Of a DNA stretch of 64,000 nt, positions 54,615 to 63,769 are shown piece by piece. The notes beneath the pieces are model-generated. The model saw only the letters and a list, made by a program, of their open reading frames with translations. It was not told the origin of the DNA and did no database searches. The position numbers were made by a program, and so were the translations under genes. This DNA comes from Planctomycetia bacterium. Its GTDB lineage: Bacteria; Planctomycetota; GCA-002687715. The stretch lies in assembly GCA_005790545.1 (NCBI GenBank), contig SXUL01000041.1:1-64000 (forward strand), read 5' to 3'. Position 1 is the first letter of the stretch; the number at the start of each line of letters is the position of its first letter.

Positions 54615-56833
54615 TGCGCGGGCGCGGCGCGGCTCTTCTCATCCTCGCCAGTGCACTGCTCGCAACATCCTGGGTCTGGACGCTCTCATTCCAGCTGGAC
54701 GACTTCATGGAGATCGCGAAGGTGCCGGTCACCTTCGGCTTCCAGGATCGCCGAGTGGAGTTTTCCGGTGAGTATGGGCCTCCTCTTGGCGGACACGTGG
54801 AGCACCACGACTACGCGCAAGAGCAACCACTCTGGCGCCCGGTGGTGTGGCTTGCGCTGCTCATCCCGGAACGGCTGCAGGACGCGCCATTCGCCGCGCT
54901 GTGGTTCCGCATCCTGCCGGTGCTCGCCCACGCGGCGGCAGCACTCCTCCTCTGGCGACTGGCGCTGCGCTGGCTCGCGCCCTCGGGTGCGTTGACCGCC
55001 GCGCTGCTCATGGCCCTGATGCCAGCGGGCATGCAGGCCGTCTCGTGGATCTCCGCTTGCGGAGACGTGTTCATGACCGCGGCGCTGCTCCTGGGTGCGC
55101 ACGCCATGTGCCACGTCACAGAGCAACGGACTTGGCGGGGGCTCGTCGGCTGGTCCGGCGCGGCACTTCTCGCCATGCTGTGCAAGGAGTCGGCCCTCCC
55201 CGGACTCGCGCTGCTCGCCTTGCTGCACATGCTGCTCCCGGGGCCGCGTGCGCGCTGGCGGCGCGGATGCGATGCCATCCTTGTCCACCTTCCCATTCTG
55301 CTGCTCCTCTGGCTGAGAGCCACGCTCACGGGCTCGATCGGGCTCACCTATCAAGGCATGGTGAGCGGCAGCGGCAGCGATGTCGTCGCGGCGCTGCCGC
55401 GCCTTGGCGAGCTCATGCTGCGGCTTCTCGTGCCGTGGAATCGCGATGCGCTCTACGCCGGTCTCGGGCCCTTCCCGAATGAAGCGACGCCGTTTCTCGC
55501 ATTGGCTGCAGTGCTGCTGCTCGCACTGCCCGCGTTCCTGGCCGAGACGCGCGCCGCCCTGCGCTGGACCCTCGCTTGTGGCGGCGCACTCCTCCTGCTG
55601 GCGACGCCCGTCCTCGTGCTGCTGGCCTCGCACGAAGAGAACAGCCTCAGCCGCGCCTTTCATGTGCTCACGGTTCCGTGCGCCCTCCTCGCCGGTGCGT
55701 GGGTCCACTGCTCGTCGCTGCGCCGAGGGGCGCTCATTGCGACGACACTCTTCGGCCTCGTCGAGGTAGCGCTGCTCGTGCACGTCGCGCGCACGGAAGT
55801 TGCCGCTTCACACGAACGCGACGCCTTCCTCTCTTCCGTGCGCTCCGCCGCCTCACACACTGCGGACACAACCGTCGTCATGCTTGACACGCCGCTCAAG
55901 CGCGGCGGCATCCCTTTCTTCACACACCTGCTCCCGCTGGCCTGCGCGCCGCCATTCGTGCACGCTCCGCTGCATGTGTTGCACGTGAAGAACACGGAAG
56001 ACCTGAAACTGAGCGAGCTGCACTACAGCACGCGAGGACCACTTGTGATCATGGAAGGCAGCAGTGGCGAGGCGAGGCTGCTCGAATCCCATGCTGCTCT
56101 TCCGCAAGCTCTGCCAGCGATGGTGCCCGAAGGTGCGCCGCTTGGAACGCGCCGCAGCTTCGTGACGGCAACGCCGGTGCCGCTGCGCGCGGTGCGGGGA
56201 CTGCGTTGCCGGATTCCCTCGGGTAAGGACCGCTGGCTGAGCGTGACCATCAGCAGCGCAGGCTCCGAACGCCTCTTGCGCTTGCCCTTGATCGAATCTG
56301 AAAGCGAGCGTGCGGTCGCATGCACTCTCGATGACGTGTTGCCGGGCATTGGAGCTCTCGATCGCATCACCCTCAGCACCGCAGCGCTGGCGGCGCGCAC
56401 GGCGACGGCGCACATCGAGCTTCTTGCCGCGCCCCCCGTGCTCGAACTCCTTCCCGGTCTCACGCGCCCGCGCGAGCGCGCCGGTTTCCTCCTCGAGCCG
56501 GCCGTCCGTGGCGTCCCCGTGAGCGCGCAACTCCGCCTTGAGGTGCTGTTCACTGTCAGCGGAATGCGCTTGCCGGTGAGTTGGCGCTGGGCGCCCACAC
56601 ATTTCAACCGCGCCGAGGACGGCGTGGTGCGCCTGGACACCAAACGTGTGCCACCCACAGGCATCTGGGGCCATCTCGGATTCGACAACCTGCGCCAGTG
56701 CATCGCACAGTTCGCTGGCGACTTGACCTGGACGGATGTGCCGTGCGAGTGGCGTGTCGTCGCCATCACGCCGGCCGACGATGCGGTCCTTGCCCGCACT
56801 CCCTGGCAACGCTTCCTCCTCGTGCGCGAGTGA
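54611..56833 (+). CDS. GT-C-like multi-span glycosyltransferase/membrane protein
   Basis: This 740-residue protein has 10-12 membrane helices in its first 400 residues and a soluble C-terminal half. The first periplasmic loop carries LSFQLDDFMEIAKV, an acidic pair placed like the catalytic Asp pair of GT-C enzymes. This suggests transfer of a lipid-linked sugar outside the membrane. The GTG at 54611 overlaps the previous stop; the ATG at 54614 is the alternative. Nothing further can be assigned. Confidence 0.6.
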   Translation: MMRGRGAALLILASALLATSWVWTLSFQLDDFMEIAKVPVTFGFQDRRVEFSGEYGPPLGGHVEHHDYAQEQPLWRPVVWLALLIPERLQDAPFAALWFRILPVLAHAAAALLLWRLALRWLAPSGALTAALLMALMPAGMQAVSWISACGDVFMTAALLLGAHAMCHVTEQRTWRGLVGWSGAALLAMLCKESALPGLALLALLHMLLPGPRARWRRGCDAILVHLPILLLLWLRATLTGSIGLTYQGMVSGSGSDVVAALPRLGELMLRLLVPWNRDALYAGLGPFPNEATPFLALAAVLLLALPAFLAETRAALRWTLACGGALLLLATPVLVLLASHEENSLSRAFHVLTVPCALLAGAWVHCSSLRRGALIATTLFGLVEVALLVHVARTEVAASHERDAFLSSVRSAASHTADTTVVMLDTPLKRGGIPFFTHLLPLACAPPFVHAPLHVLHVKNTEDLKLSELHYSTRGPLVIMEGSSGEARLLESHAALPQALPAMVPEGAPLGTRRSFVTATPVPLRAVRGLRCRIPSGKDRWLSVTISSAGSERLLRLPLIESESERAVACTLDDVLPGIGALDRITLSTAALAARTATAHIELLAAPPVLELLPGLTRPRERAGFLLEPAVRGVPVSAQLRLEVLFTVSGMRLPVSWRWAPTHFNRAEDGVVRLDTKRVPPTGIWGHLGFDNLRQCIAQFAGDLTWTDVPCEWRVVAITPADDAVLARTPWQRFLLVRE

Positions 56834-56846
56834 TAGTCTCCCGCGC

Positions 56847-57686
56847 ATGGCGCGCCTCTTGTTCACCGTGGATGCGGAGGAATTCGATCTCCCCGCGGAG
56901 TACGGGCTCGCCCATGACAGCAGCGAGTGCCTTGCCATCAGCCGCCGCGGCTTCGAGGCGTTGCAGGATCTGCTGCGACGACAGCGCGTGCAGGCCACGC
57001 ATTTCGCCACCGTGCCCTTTGCGGATCACGCCAGCGGCCCCCTGCGTGAAGCTCTCGTGCTGGACCACGAGCTGGCGCTGCATGCCTTCTCGCACCGCGA
57101 TGACTGCACGAAGATGACGGAGGCGGCAGCGTTGGAACGCCTCGGCGCCGCCAAGCGCAAACTCGAAGCGGAATTCTCCGTGACCATCCGCGGCTATCGC
57201 GCGAACCGCTTCCGCTCTCCCGCACGCCGCGTCTTGAAGGACCTCGGACTGGCCTGGACCAGCAACCTGCACCCCACCTGGGTGCCGGGTTCCTACAACA
57301 ACTTCAGCAAGCCGCGCGCTCCGCATCTTGATGGGGGTCTCATCGAAGTGCCGGTCTCCGTCACGCCCATCCTGCGTCTGCCACTTTCGTGGTTCTGGCT
57401 CCGGAACTTCGGCTGGCCGTGGTTCCTCGCCACCGCGCGGCGCGCGCTGCAAGGCACCGGCTACCTTCACATCTACGTCCACCCATGGGAGTTCACGGAA
57501 CACATCGCCATGCCGGGGCTGCCCCTGATGGGCAGGCTTTCGTTGCGTCGCACCGGCCCACCCTTCCTCGAACTGGTCGAACGTGTGCTGCGCTGGAGCG
57601 CCGCTGAGGGACTGAAACCTGCAACGATTTCGCAGTACCTTCGCGAAGAAGGCTGGAACATGCCCGAAGGCTGCGCGTGCTGCTGA
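56847..57686 (+). CDS. Polysaccharide deacetylase family protein
   Basis: The 279 residues contain the start motif FTVDAEEFD, the metal-site region LALHAFSHRDDC, GYRANRFRSP and the C-terminal YVHPWEFTEH. These are the conserved blocks of the NodB-like deacetylases seen in exopolysaccharide clusters (XrtA/PEP-CTERM type). It may remove acetyl groups from an exported glycan. TAGTCT stands 7 nt before the ATG with no Shine-Dalgarno. Confidence 0.85.
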   Translation: MARLLFTVDAEEFDLPAEYGLAHDSSECLAISRRGFEALQDLLRRQRVQATHFATVPFADHASGPLREALVLDHELALHAFSHRDDCTKMTEAAALERLGAAKRKLEAEFSVTIRGYRANRFRSPARRVLKDLGLAWTSNLHPTWVPGSYNNFSKPRAPHLDGGLIEVPVSVTPILRLPLSWFWLRNFGWPWFLATARRALQGTGYLHIYVHPWEFTEHIAMPGLPLMGRLSLRRTGPPFLELVERVLRWSAAEGLKPATISQYLREEGWNMPEGCACC

Positions 57687-59248
57687 AGCAACCTCTCTGC
57701 TGGCTCCTCGCGCTGGCGCTCGGGCTCCGGTTGCTGGTGCTCGCCGGCCCTATGAGCGCGGACATCAGCATCGACGGCGCCGAATACTGCCGCATCGCGG
57801 AAGAGCTGGTCGCGCACGGCGAGATCGCGGGCATGCTGCCCGGCCCCGCCACGATGATGCCGCCCTTGCAGCCCATCCTCGTCGCGGGCTTGATGGTGCT
57901 CACTGGCTGGAACTCCGTGGACTCAGCGCGCACGCTTGCGCTTCTTGCATCGCTCGCGAGCATCGTGCTGGCCTTCCGCCTGGCCCGGCGTTTCGGCGGT
58001 GAACTGGCAGGCTTCGCAGCAGCAGCGCTCCTCGCCACGGCGCCGCTGTTCGTGCTCCTCGGAACTGCGGAGTTCGCCGAACCGGTGCAAGGCGCGCTGC
58101 TCCTCGGCGCACTGGTCATCCTCTTCCGGCGCATTGAAGGCCCGACCGTTGCCGACGCGAGCTTCTCCGGCGTGCTCTTCGGCCTGGCCGCTCTCGCGCG
58201 CATCGAAAGCTTCGCCCTCGGCCTGCTCGTCACGCTCTTCATCGCTGTGCGCGGCGAGGCGCGCGCGCCGGTCCGCATCCTGCGCGCGGCGCTGTTCCTC
58301 ACCATGCTCGGCCTGCAACTTCTGCCGTGGGCTGCGCATCTTCACGACGCCACAGGCATCTGGCGCCTGGAGGTGAAGAGCGGACGCGTCGCCGCCACCG
58401 TTGAGCGTCTCGCCGACGGACTCGATTACGCGACGGCCAACTATGGCCTCGGACCAGTTGGCGAAGTTGAAGGACCCTGGCTGCGCCCGGACCTCGTGAA
58501 TACCGAACCACAGCACGGCCTCCTCGGCGCATGGTGCGCGCGCCCCTATGCCCTCGCCAGTCACAGCGGACGAAACCTCGCGCGCTATCTGTGGTGGCTC
58601 ACAAGCGGCGTGGCGCTCGGGTCCGTACTCCTGCTGGCCGCAATGCTGCCCGCGCTCTGGCCTCTCCGCGATGCGCGCCTGCTTCTCGTCTTCGCCCTCG
58701 CCTCGGCCATGCTCTTGCTGGCGAGCCTCTACAAACCGGTGCCGCGCTATGCCGCGCCGGCGGTACTCCTCTTCGAGATCATCGCTGCCATCGGGTTGGC
58801 ACGCTGGGCAGGTCGCCTGCGCCACCCGCGGGTACTGCTCTTCGCAGCGGCGCTGCTGCTCGCGCTCACCTCGCTGCGCGACGCGCCGGATGCCTTTCAT
58901 GGTCTGGTCGAGGGGCGCGACGCCACCTGTCGCCGGGCGGCGGAGGCTCTCTCCGCGCGCCAGACGCAGCCGGAGAATGCCTCGTTGCTCCCTGCACCGG
59001 ACCGCATCTGGCTCACGGATGATGCGCGACTTCCGTTTCACATGGGCGTGCGCTGGCTGCCGCTGCCGGCAGCGCCATCAGCGGACGCGCTCGCGCGCCA
59101 TGCCGCCAACACCAACGCCAGCGTCATGGCATGGCGGACCGACGACGGCAACGCCCTGCGACCCGGGGCCGCAGTAGATCCCGCCGCCGTTCCGGGCTGG
59201 CGAGTGCTTTCCGACCCACCCGCAGGTTGGTGCGTTCTTGTGCGCTGA
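57677..59248 (+). CDS. PMT/GT39-like membrane glycosyltransferase
   Basis: This 523-residue protein has 11-12 membrane helices and a first periplasmic loop with SIDGAEYCRIAEELVAHGE, the usual place of the catalytic acid in the PMT/ArnT group. The C-terminal 120 residues are soluble. It presumably moves a sugar from a polyprenyl phosphate to an acceptor. A GTG start at 57677 overlaps the deacetylase gene by 10 nt. Confidence 0.75.
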   Translation: MLLKQPLCWLLALALGLRLLVLAGPMSADISIDGAEYCRIAEELVAHGEIAGMLPGPATMMPPLQPILVAGLMVLTGWNSVDSARTLALLASLASIVLAFRLARRFGGELAGFAAAALLATAPLFVLLGTAEFAEPVQGALLLGALVILFRRIEGPTVADASFSGVLFGLAALARIESFALGLLVTLFIAVRGEARAPVRILRAALFLTMLGLQLLPWAAHLHDATGIWRLEVKSGRVAATVERLADGLDYATANYGLGPVGEVEGPWLRPDLVNTEPQHGLLGAWCARPYALASHSGRNLARYLWWLTSGVALGSVLLLAAMLPALWPLRDARLLLVFALASAMLLLASLYKPVPRYAAPAVLLFEIIAAIGLARWAGRLRHPRVLLFAAALLLALTSLRDAPDAFHGLVEGRDATCRRAAEALSARQTQPENASLLPAPDRIWLTDDARLPFHMGVRWLPLPAAPSADALARHAANTNASVMAWRTDDGNALRPGAAVDPAAVPGWRVLSDPPAGWCVLVR

Positions 59249-59296
59249 GCTGCACTCCCCCTGTGCATCAGACGCAGCGCGAGTATTCTCAAACCC

Positions 59297-60013
59297 GTGC
59301 TCAGCATCGTGATTCCTGCACGCGACGAAGCCGCGAACCTCCCCGCTCTCATTGCCGAAGTGCATGCGGCGCTGCCCACGGTGTCCCATGAAGTGGTGGT
59401 CGTGGATGATGGCAGTGCCGATGCCACCGCCAGCGTGCTGAAACATCTGGCACATGAGGATCCGCACCTCCGCGTCCTGCGCCATCGCTACGCGTGCGGC
59501 CAGAGCGCCGCACTGCGCACCGGCATTCGCGCCGCGCGGAAGCCCTGGATCGCCACCCTCGATGGCGACGGCCAGAACGATCCGGCTGATCTTCCGGCGT
59601 TCCTCGCCGCGCGCCCCGAGCAGCTGACGCCCGACCAGCCGTGGCTCGCCATCGGTCATCGCGTGGCACGGCGGGACAGCGCGTGGCGCCACATGATCTC
59701 GCGCATCGCCTTTGCGTTCCGCCGCTGGGCTCTGAAGGACGACACGCCCGACACAGGCTGCGGCATCAAGCTCTTCGGGCGTGCCGCGTGGTTCGACCTC
59801 CCGTGGTTCTCTCACCAACACCGCTTCTTTCCTGCGCTGATGCGCAGAAATGGCGGCACCGTGATCTCCATTCCGGTCCGGCATCGGCCGCGCACCGCCG
59901 GCAACACCAAGTACACGACTCTCGGTCGGGCTTGGGTGGGCCTCGCGGACCTTCGCGGCGTGGCCTGGCTCATCCGCAGGAACCGCCTTCCCGAGGTGGA
60001 GGAGATCCGGTGA
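59297..60013 (+). CDS. GT2 glycosyltransferase, polyprenyl-phosphate type
   Basis: This 238-residue protein is a cytoplasmic GT2 enzyme with the sequence IVIPARDEAANLPALIAEV at the start, VVVDDGSAD (38-46), and TLDGDGQNDPADL as the metal-binding DxD region. It resembles dolichol-phosphate mannosyltransferases and ArnC, but lacks their C-terminal membrane helices. It would charge a polyprenyl phosphate with a sugar. GTG start; TATTCT lies 7 nt upstream. Its stop overlaps the LAB_N gene. Confidence 0.87.
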   Translation: MLSIVIPARDEAANLPALIAEVHAALPTVSHEVVVVDDGSADATASVLKHLAHEDPHLRVLRHRYACGQSAALRTGIRAARKPWIATLDGDGQNDPADLPAFLAARPEQLTPDQPWLAIGHRVARRDSAWRHMISRIAFAFRRWALKDDTPDTGCGIKLFGRAAWFDLPWFSHQHRFFPALMRRNGGTVISIPVRHRPRTAGNTKYTTLGRAWVGLADLRGVAWLIRRNRLPEVEEIR

Positions 60014-60303
60014 GCACCACAGAGATCATTTGGGTCGTCATCGGATTCGCCGGGCAAGGCCTCTTCTTCGGGCGTTTCATCCTGCAGTGGATTGCATCCG
60101 AACGCGCGCAGCGGAGCGTCATTCCCGTGGCCTTCTGGTGGTTCTCGCTCGGCGGCTCCCTGATCGTGCTTTCCTACGCCATCTACCGGCAGGACATCGT
60201 GTTCATCGTGGGCCAGTCCAGCGGTTTCATCGTCTACACGCGCAATCTCATCCTCATCAAGCGCCAACGCCTGTGCGACGGCGAAGGGTCGCTCGCGCAG
60301 TGA
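60010..60303 (+). CDS. LAB_N-domain small membrane protein
   Basis: The 97 residues form three membrane helices and match the LAB_N (lipid-A-disaccharide synthase N-terminal) domain: GQGLFFGRFILQWIASERAQ, then VIPVAFWWFSLGGSLIVLSY and VGQSSGFIVYTRNLILI. Stand-alone copies occur with GT2 and ArnT-like genes, as here. The exact role is unknown. GTG start overlapping the GT2 stop; its stop overlaps the ArnT-like start. Confidence 0.87.
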   Translation: MSTTEIIWVVIGFAGQGLFFGRFILQWIASERAQRSVIPVAFWWFSLGGSLIVLSYAIYRQDIVFIVGQSSGFIVYTRNLILIKRQRLCDGEGSLAQ

Positions 60304-61898
60304 CGCCAGCGCGCGCGTTCTTTCTCCTCTGGGCGCTGGCCCTGGTCGCCGCGCTGACACTGCGACCTCTCATCCCGCCCGATGAGACGCGCTACTTGCA
60401 GGTCGCACACGAGATGTGGGAGACCGGTGAGTTCCTCGTGCCGCACATCCAGGGCGAGCCCTACTCGCACAAGCCGCCCTTCATGTTCTGGATCTGGCAT
60501 GCGGGCTGGTGGTTCAGCGAGCCGAATGTGTTCTGGCCGCGCAGCGCCCAGTGTCTCGCGGCCGCGCTGAGCCTCTGCTTGCTCTGGCGCGTGGCGCGGC
60601 GCCTGAAGCCGGACGCGCAAGAGTTCGCCACCACTGCCGTGGTGCTCTGGGCAGGCACGGCGACCTTCCAGCTCTACAGCTCACTCATGCTCTTCGATGT
60701 GTGGATGAGCACGGGCGTGTTCGCTGCGTGGTGGGGCCTCCTGATGGCGCTTCCGCCCGATGCCACGACGCGCGCCAGACCCTGCCGCGGCTGGATCCTG
60801 TTCGCTGGCGGGGCGGGTAGTGCGCTGCTTTTCAAGGGCCCTGCGGCTCTTGTCACCCTGCTGCCGCCGCTGGTCTTCATGCGCTGGTGGTTGCCAAGCG
60901 AGCGACGGCAGCGAGGCACCTGGTGGCGCGCGCTGCTCGCGATTGCCGCGGGCATCGGCTGTGTACTGGCGTGGGCACTTCCCGCAGCCGCCGCCGGGGG
61001 TGAGGAATACTCGAACGCCATCCTCTGGGGCCAGAGTGCAGGACGCGTGCTGGGCGACGCAGTGCCCCACGCGCGCCCCTTCTGGTGGTTCCTTGCTCTG
61101 CTGCCGGCGTTCATGGCGCCATGGACCCTGTGGCCTGGTCTCTGGCGTCGTCATGATCTTGCCCAACTCGGCACCCAGACTTCGTGGCGCTTCGGGCTGG
61201 TGACTTTCGTTGCGCCGCTGGTCATCTTCTCCGCCATCAGCGGCAAACAACCGCACTACCTGATGCCTGCGCTACCCGGTTGCGCGCTCATGCTGGCGAG
61301 TTGTTGCAGCGGCACGACCGCACCACGCGCCTGGCTCGCGGGATTTTTTCTCCTCGGCGCAGCAGTGGCCGCTGCGGCGCCATGGATTCCCGTGGGCCCG
61401 CTCGACTCCTCGCCGACAGCCGCCATCATTGCCGCGTGCTTCCTCGCAGCTCTGGCCGGCGTGACGTGGCTGCGCCGCCGCGTGGCACCACGCATCGGCA
61501 TCCTCGAGGCCGCGGTCTATGCGCCACTGCTCCTCGCCTCGCTCCATGTCGCCACGGCACCGTCGTTCGCCGCCAACTACAACCTCGAACCTGCGGGCAG
61601 GTACTTCAAGGAGGCCGAGCTCGCTGGCCGACCCGCCGCGATCTACGGTGCCACCTATCACGGTCAGGTGCATTTCCTTGCTGACATTCACGCGCCCTTC
61701 GCCAATCCGGAGTCGGAAGAGTCTCTCCGCGAGTGGCTGCGTTCGCACCCCACTGGTGTGGTGGGAATCGTGCTGCAAACCGGACGGTTTTCGCCCCTTG
61801 AAGCGCAGGCACCGCGCATCGTTCCCTATGGCGCGCGCCGCCTCGCGTTGTTCGATGCTCCCATCCTGCTCGCGCGCATTGATGCGGCGCCGCGCTGA
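60300..61898 (+). CDS. ArnT-like (GT39/GT83) membrane glycosyltransferase
   Basis: This 532-residue protein has about 12 membrane helices and the ArnT signature loop LIPPDETRYLQVAHEMWETG near 23-42, with Asp-Glu in place. HKPPFMFWIWHAGWW and SGKQPHYLMPALPG are further family blocks. It should transfer a sugar from undecaprenyl phosphate to a lipid or glycan acceptor in the periplasm. It is translationally coupled to GT2 and LAB_N, which strengthens that reading. Confidence 0.88.
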   Translation: MTPARAFFLLWALALVAALTLRPLIPPDETRYLQVAHEMWETGEFLVPHIQGEPYSHKPPFMFWIWHAGWWFSEPNVFWPRSAQCLAAALSLCLLWRVARRLKPDAQEFATTAVVLWAGTATFQLYSSLMLFDVWMSTGVFAAWWGLLMALPPDATTRARPCRGWILFAGGAGSALLFKGPAALVTLLPPLVFMRWWLPSERRQRGTWWRALLAIAAGIGCVLAWALPAAAAGGEEYSNAILWGQSAGRVLGDAVPHARPFWWFLALLPAFMAPWTLWPGLWRRHDLAQLGTQTSWRFGLVTFVAPLVIFSAISGKQPHYLMPALPGCALMLASCCSGTTAPRAWLAGFFLLGAAVAAAAPWIPVGPLDSSPTAAIIAACFLAALAGVTWLRRRVAPRIGILEAAVYAPLLLASLHVATAPSFAANYNLEPAGRYFKEAELAGRPAAIYGATYHGQVHFLADIHAPFANPESEESLREWLRSHPTGVVGIVLQTGRFSPLEAQAPRIVPYGARRLALFDAPILLARIDAAPR

Positions 61899-61939
61899 TT
61901 CAGTCCGAACGCGAGTGAGCGGGATAGGATCTCCGCACG

Positions 61940-62677
61940 ATGTCCGCGCCCTCCATTTCAGCCGTGATCCCCATGCACAACGAAGCCGCCTACGTGGCGC
62001 GCTGCCTCGATGCGGTCACGACGGAACTGGCAAACGTCACCGACGACTGGGAAGTGGTCGTGGTGGACGACGCAAGCACGGACGGCACCGGCGCTCTCGT
62101 GCGCGCGTGGAACGGCGGGGACCCGCGTGTCCGCTGCGTCGTGAACCCGGTGAACCTCACCCTCGGCGGCACCCTCCGGAACGGGTTCAACGCGGCCACG
62201 AAGGATCTCGTTTTCTACACCGACGCGGATCTGCCGTTCGACCTCGGGCTGCTCGCGAAGGCCGTCCGGCTCCTCCGCTTCCAACAGGCCGATCTCCTGG
62301 TCGCTTGGCGCTTCAGCCGCACCGATGAGGGCCTGCGTCGCACCATCTACTCCTTCTTCTGGAACTCGTTTGTACGCCTGCTGCTCCACGTGCGTGTGAG
62401 AGACATCAACTTCTCGTTCAAGCTCTTCCGCCGCGACCTTCTGCCCCACCTCGACCTCAGGTCCGGAGGCTCCTTCATCGACGCCGAGCTCGTGTCGAAG
62501 GCACTGCACCGCGGCTTTCACATGATCCAGTTCGGCGTGGACTATTTCCCGCGCAACGTCGGCGTGAGCAAGCTGAGCAGCGTGAAGGTGATTCTGCGCC
62601 TGGTGCGCGAATGCCTCTCCTTGCGCGCGGAATGCGTGAAACACCTGCCGCGCCCGCTGCCGCCGCGAGGGCCATGA
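61940..62677 (+). CDS. GT2 glycosyltransferase, dolichyl-phosphate glucose/mannose type
   Basis: This 245-residue protein has ISAVIPMHNEAAYVARCL at the start, VVVDDASTDGT (about 37-47) and the DxD region FYTDADLPFDLG. The C-terminal part (NFSFKLFRRDLLPHLDL) carries the usual acceptor-binding region. It is a second lipid-carrier GT2 in the cluster, with a different donor or carrier specificity implied. TAGGAT lies 9 nt before the ATG. Its stop overlaps the methyltransferase start. Confidence 0.87.
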   Translation: MSAPSISAVIPMHNEAAYVARCLDAVTTELANVTDDWEVVVVDDASTDGTGALVRAWNGGDPRVRCVVNPVNLTLGGTLRNGFNAATKDLVFYTDADLPFDLGLLAKAVRLLRFQQADLLVAWRFSRTDEGLRRTIYSFFWNSFVRLLLHVRVRDINFSFKLFRRDLLPHLDLRSGGSFIDAELVSKALHRGFHMIQFGVDYFPRNVGVSKLSSVKVILRLVRECLSLRAECVKHLPRPLPPRGP

Positions 62678-63324
62678 AGCCCCGCGAACTCGGCACCGTG
62701 GTCGGCCGCTTTGCTGCGGCGCCGCTCGGAACGCGCTTCCACATCTGGGGACGACTGCGCTCATTCCCCGTGGATGAAGTGCTCGAAGCACTGCCACATG
62801 AAGGGCAACTCCTCAGCCTCGGTTGCGGTCATGCGGCGACAGAGATCGCCGCGCTGCTCCGGCATCCAGAACTCCGCTGCACAGGCGTGGACCCCGACGG
62901 CGCGAAACTTGGCCATGCCCGGCGCGCTGCTGAAGGCCTTCCTCTCACACTGATCGAAGGCACAACGCCTCCTCCCGGTCCCTTTGATGCAGCGTTGATC
63001 GTGGATGTTCTTTATCTCCTCACACGCGCGGAAGAGGCAGCGCTCCTCACCGCGCTCCACTCAGCGCTGCGGCCGGGTGCGCGTCTTGTGCTGAAGGAAA
63101 TGGACACCAAGCCGCGCACCAAGTACCTCTGGAACCGGATGCAGGAGTTCCTCTCGCTGCGCGTGTTCCGCTTGACCAGACATCGACACGGGGTCTGCGG
63201 ACTCAGACCTGCGGCGGATCTCGCCCTGCAACTCGAAGCCGCTGGATTCCGCGTGCTGCGCTCCGTTTCACTGCATGGTGGCTGGCTGCATCCGCATCAC
63301 CTGCTCAGCGCAGTGCGGCTCTGA
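62674..63324 (+). CDS. SAM-dependent methyltransferase
   Basis: This 216-residue protein has a class I methyltransferase core with motif I LSLGCGHAATEIAALL (near 46-61) and the motif III-like FDAALIVDVLYLL. The C-terminal 60 residues are helical. It may methylate a sugar or lipid of the pathway encoded upstream, from which it is separated by no gap. The target cannot be inferred from sequence. Confidence 0.82.
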   Translation: MKPRELGTVVGRFAAAPLGTRFHIWGRLRSFPVDEVLEALPHEGQLLSLGCGHAATEIAALLRHPELRCTGVDPDGAKLGHARRAAEGLPLTLIEGTTPPPGPFDAALIVDVLYLLTRAEEAALLTALHSALRPGARLVLKEMDTKPRTKYLWNRMQEFLSLRVFRLTRHRHGVCGLRPAADLALQLEAAGFRVLRSVSLHGGWLHPHHLLSAVRL

Positions 63325-63340
63325 GCTCGCGGCGCTGGAC

Positions 63341-63769
63341 TCAAAGCACTGCGAATGCTGTCGCGCCCGCGCGCCACACTCCGAAGGCGAGGAATGTGAC
63401 GAGGAATGCGAGGCCGAACGACCGTTCAAGACGCACCGGCCATGGCCGCACCTGAACGCGCAAGAGCCTCAGAACCAGCCACGTCGCGGCCGCGAGCATG
63501 AGCAACGGGCCGAAGGGGTGCGCGCTGAACGCTTCCACGAAATCTCCGTGCGCCGCTGCGACCCAACTGTGCGTGAGGCCGCAGCCCGGGCAGGGAATGC
63601 CGAACATGCGCCGCGTCGCGCAGAACACCGGTGCAGCGTCGAGCCACGTGCTCCTGAGCACAAAGCTGAGGACCAACGCGCCGGCAACAATGTGCGGCGC
63701 GAACCCACCGGCCCAGCGTACACGGCGCCGCCCTGAAGCTCCGGAATCACTTGCGCAGCTTGAGTCCAT
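63341..63769 (-). CDS. DUF2752 membrane protein
   Basis: This 142-residue protein has three membrane helices and the DUF2752 signature [21 protein letters not shown], with the paired cysteines. Function unknown; proteins of this family are often next to TM2 proteins, as here. It starts 23 nt inside the end of the TM2 gene, so a later start (for example near 63720) is possible. Confidence 0.85.
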   Translation of the reverse strand: MDSSCASDSGASGRRRVRWAGGFAPHIVAGALVLSFVLRSTWLDAAPVFCATRRMFGIPCPGCGLTHSWVAAAHGDFVEAFSAHPFGPLLMLAAATWLVLRLLRVQVRPWPVRLERSFGLAFLVTFLAFGVWRAGATAFAVL

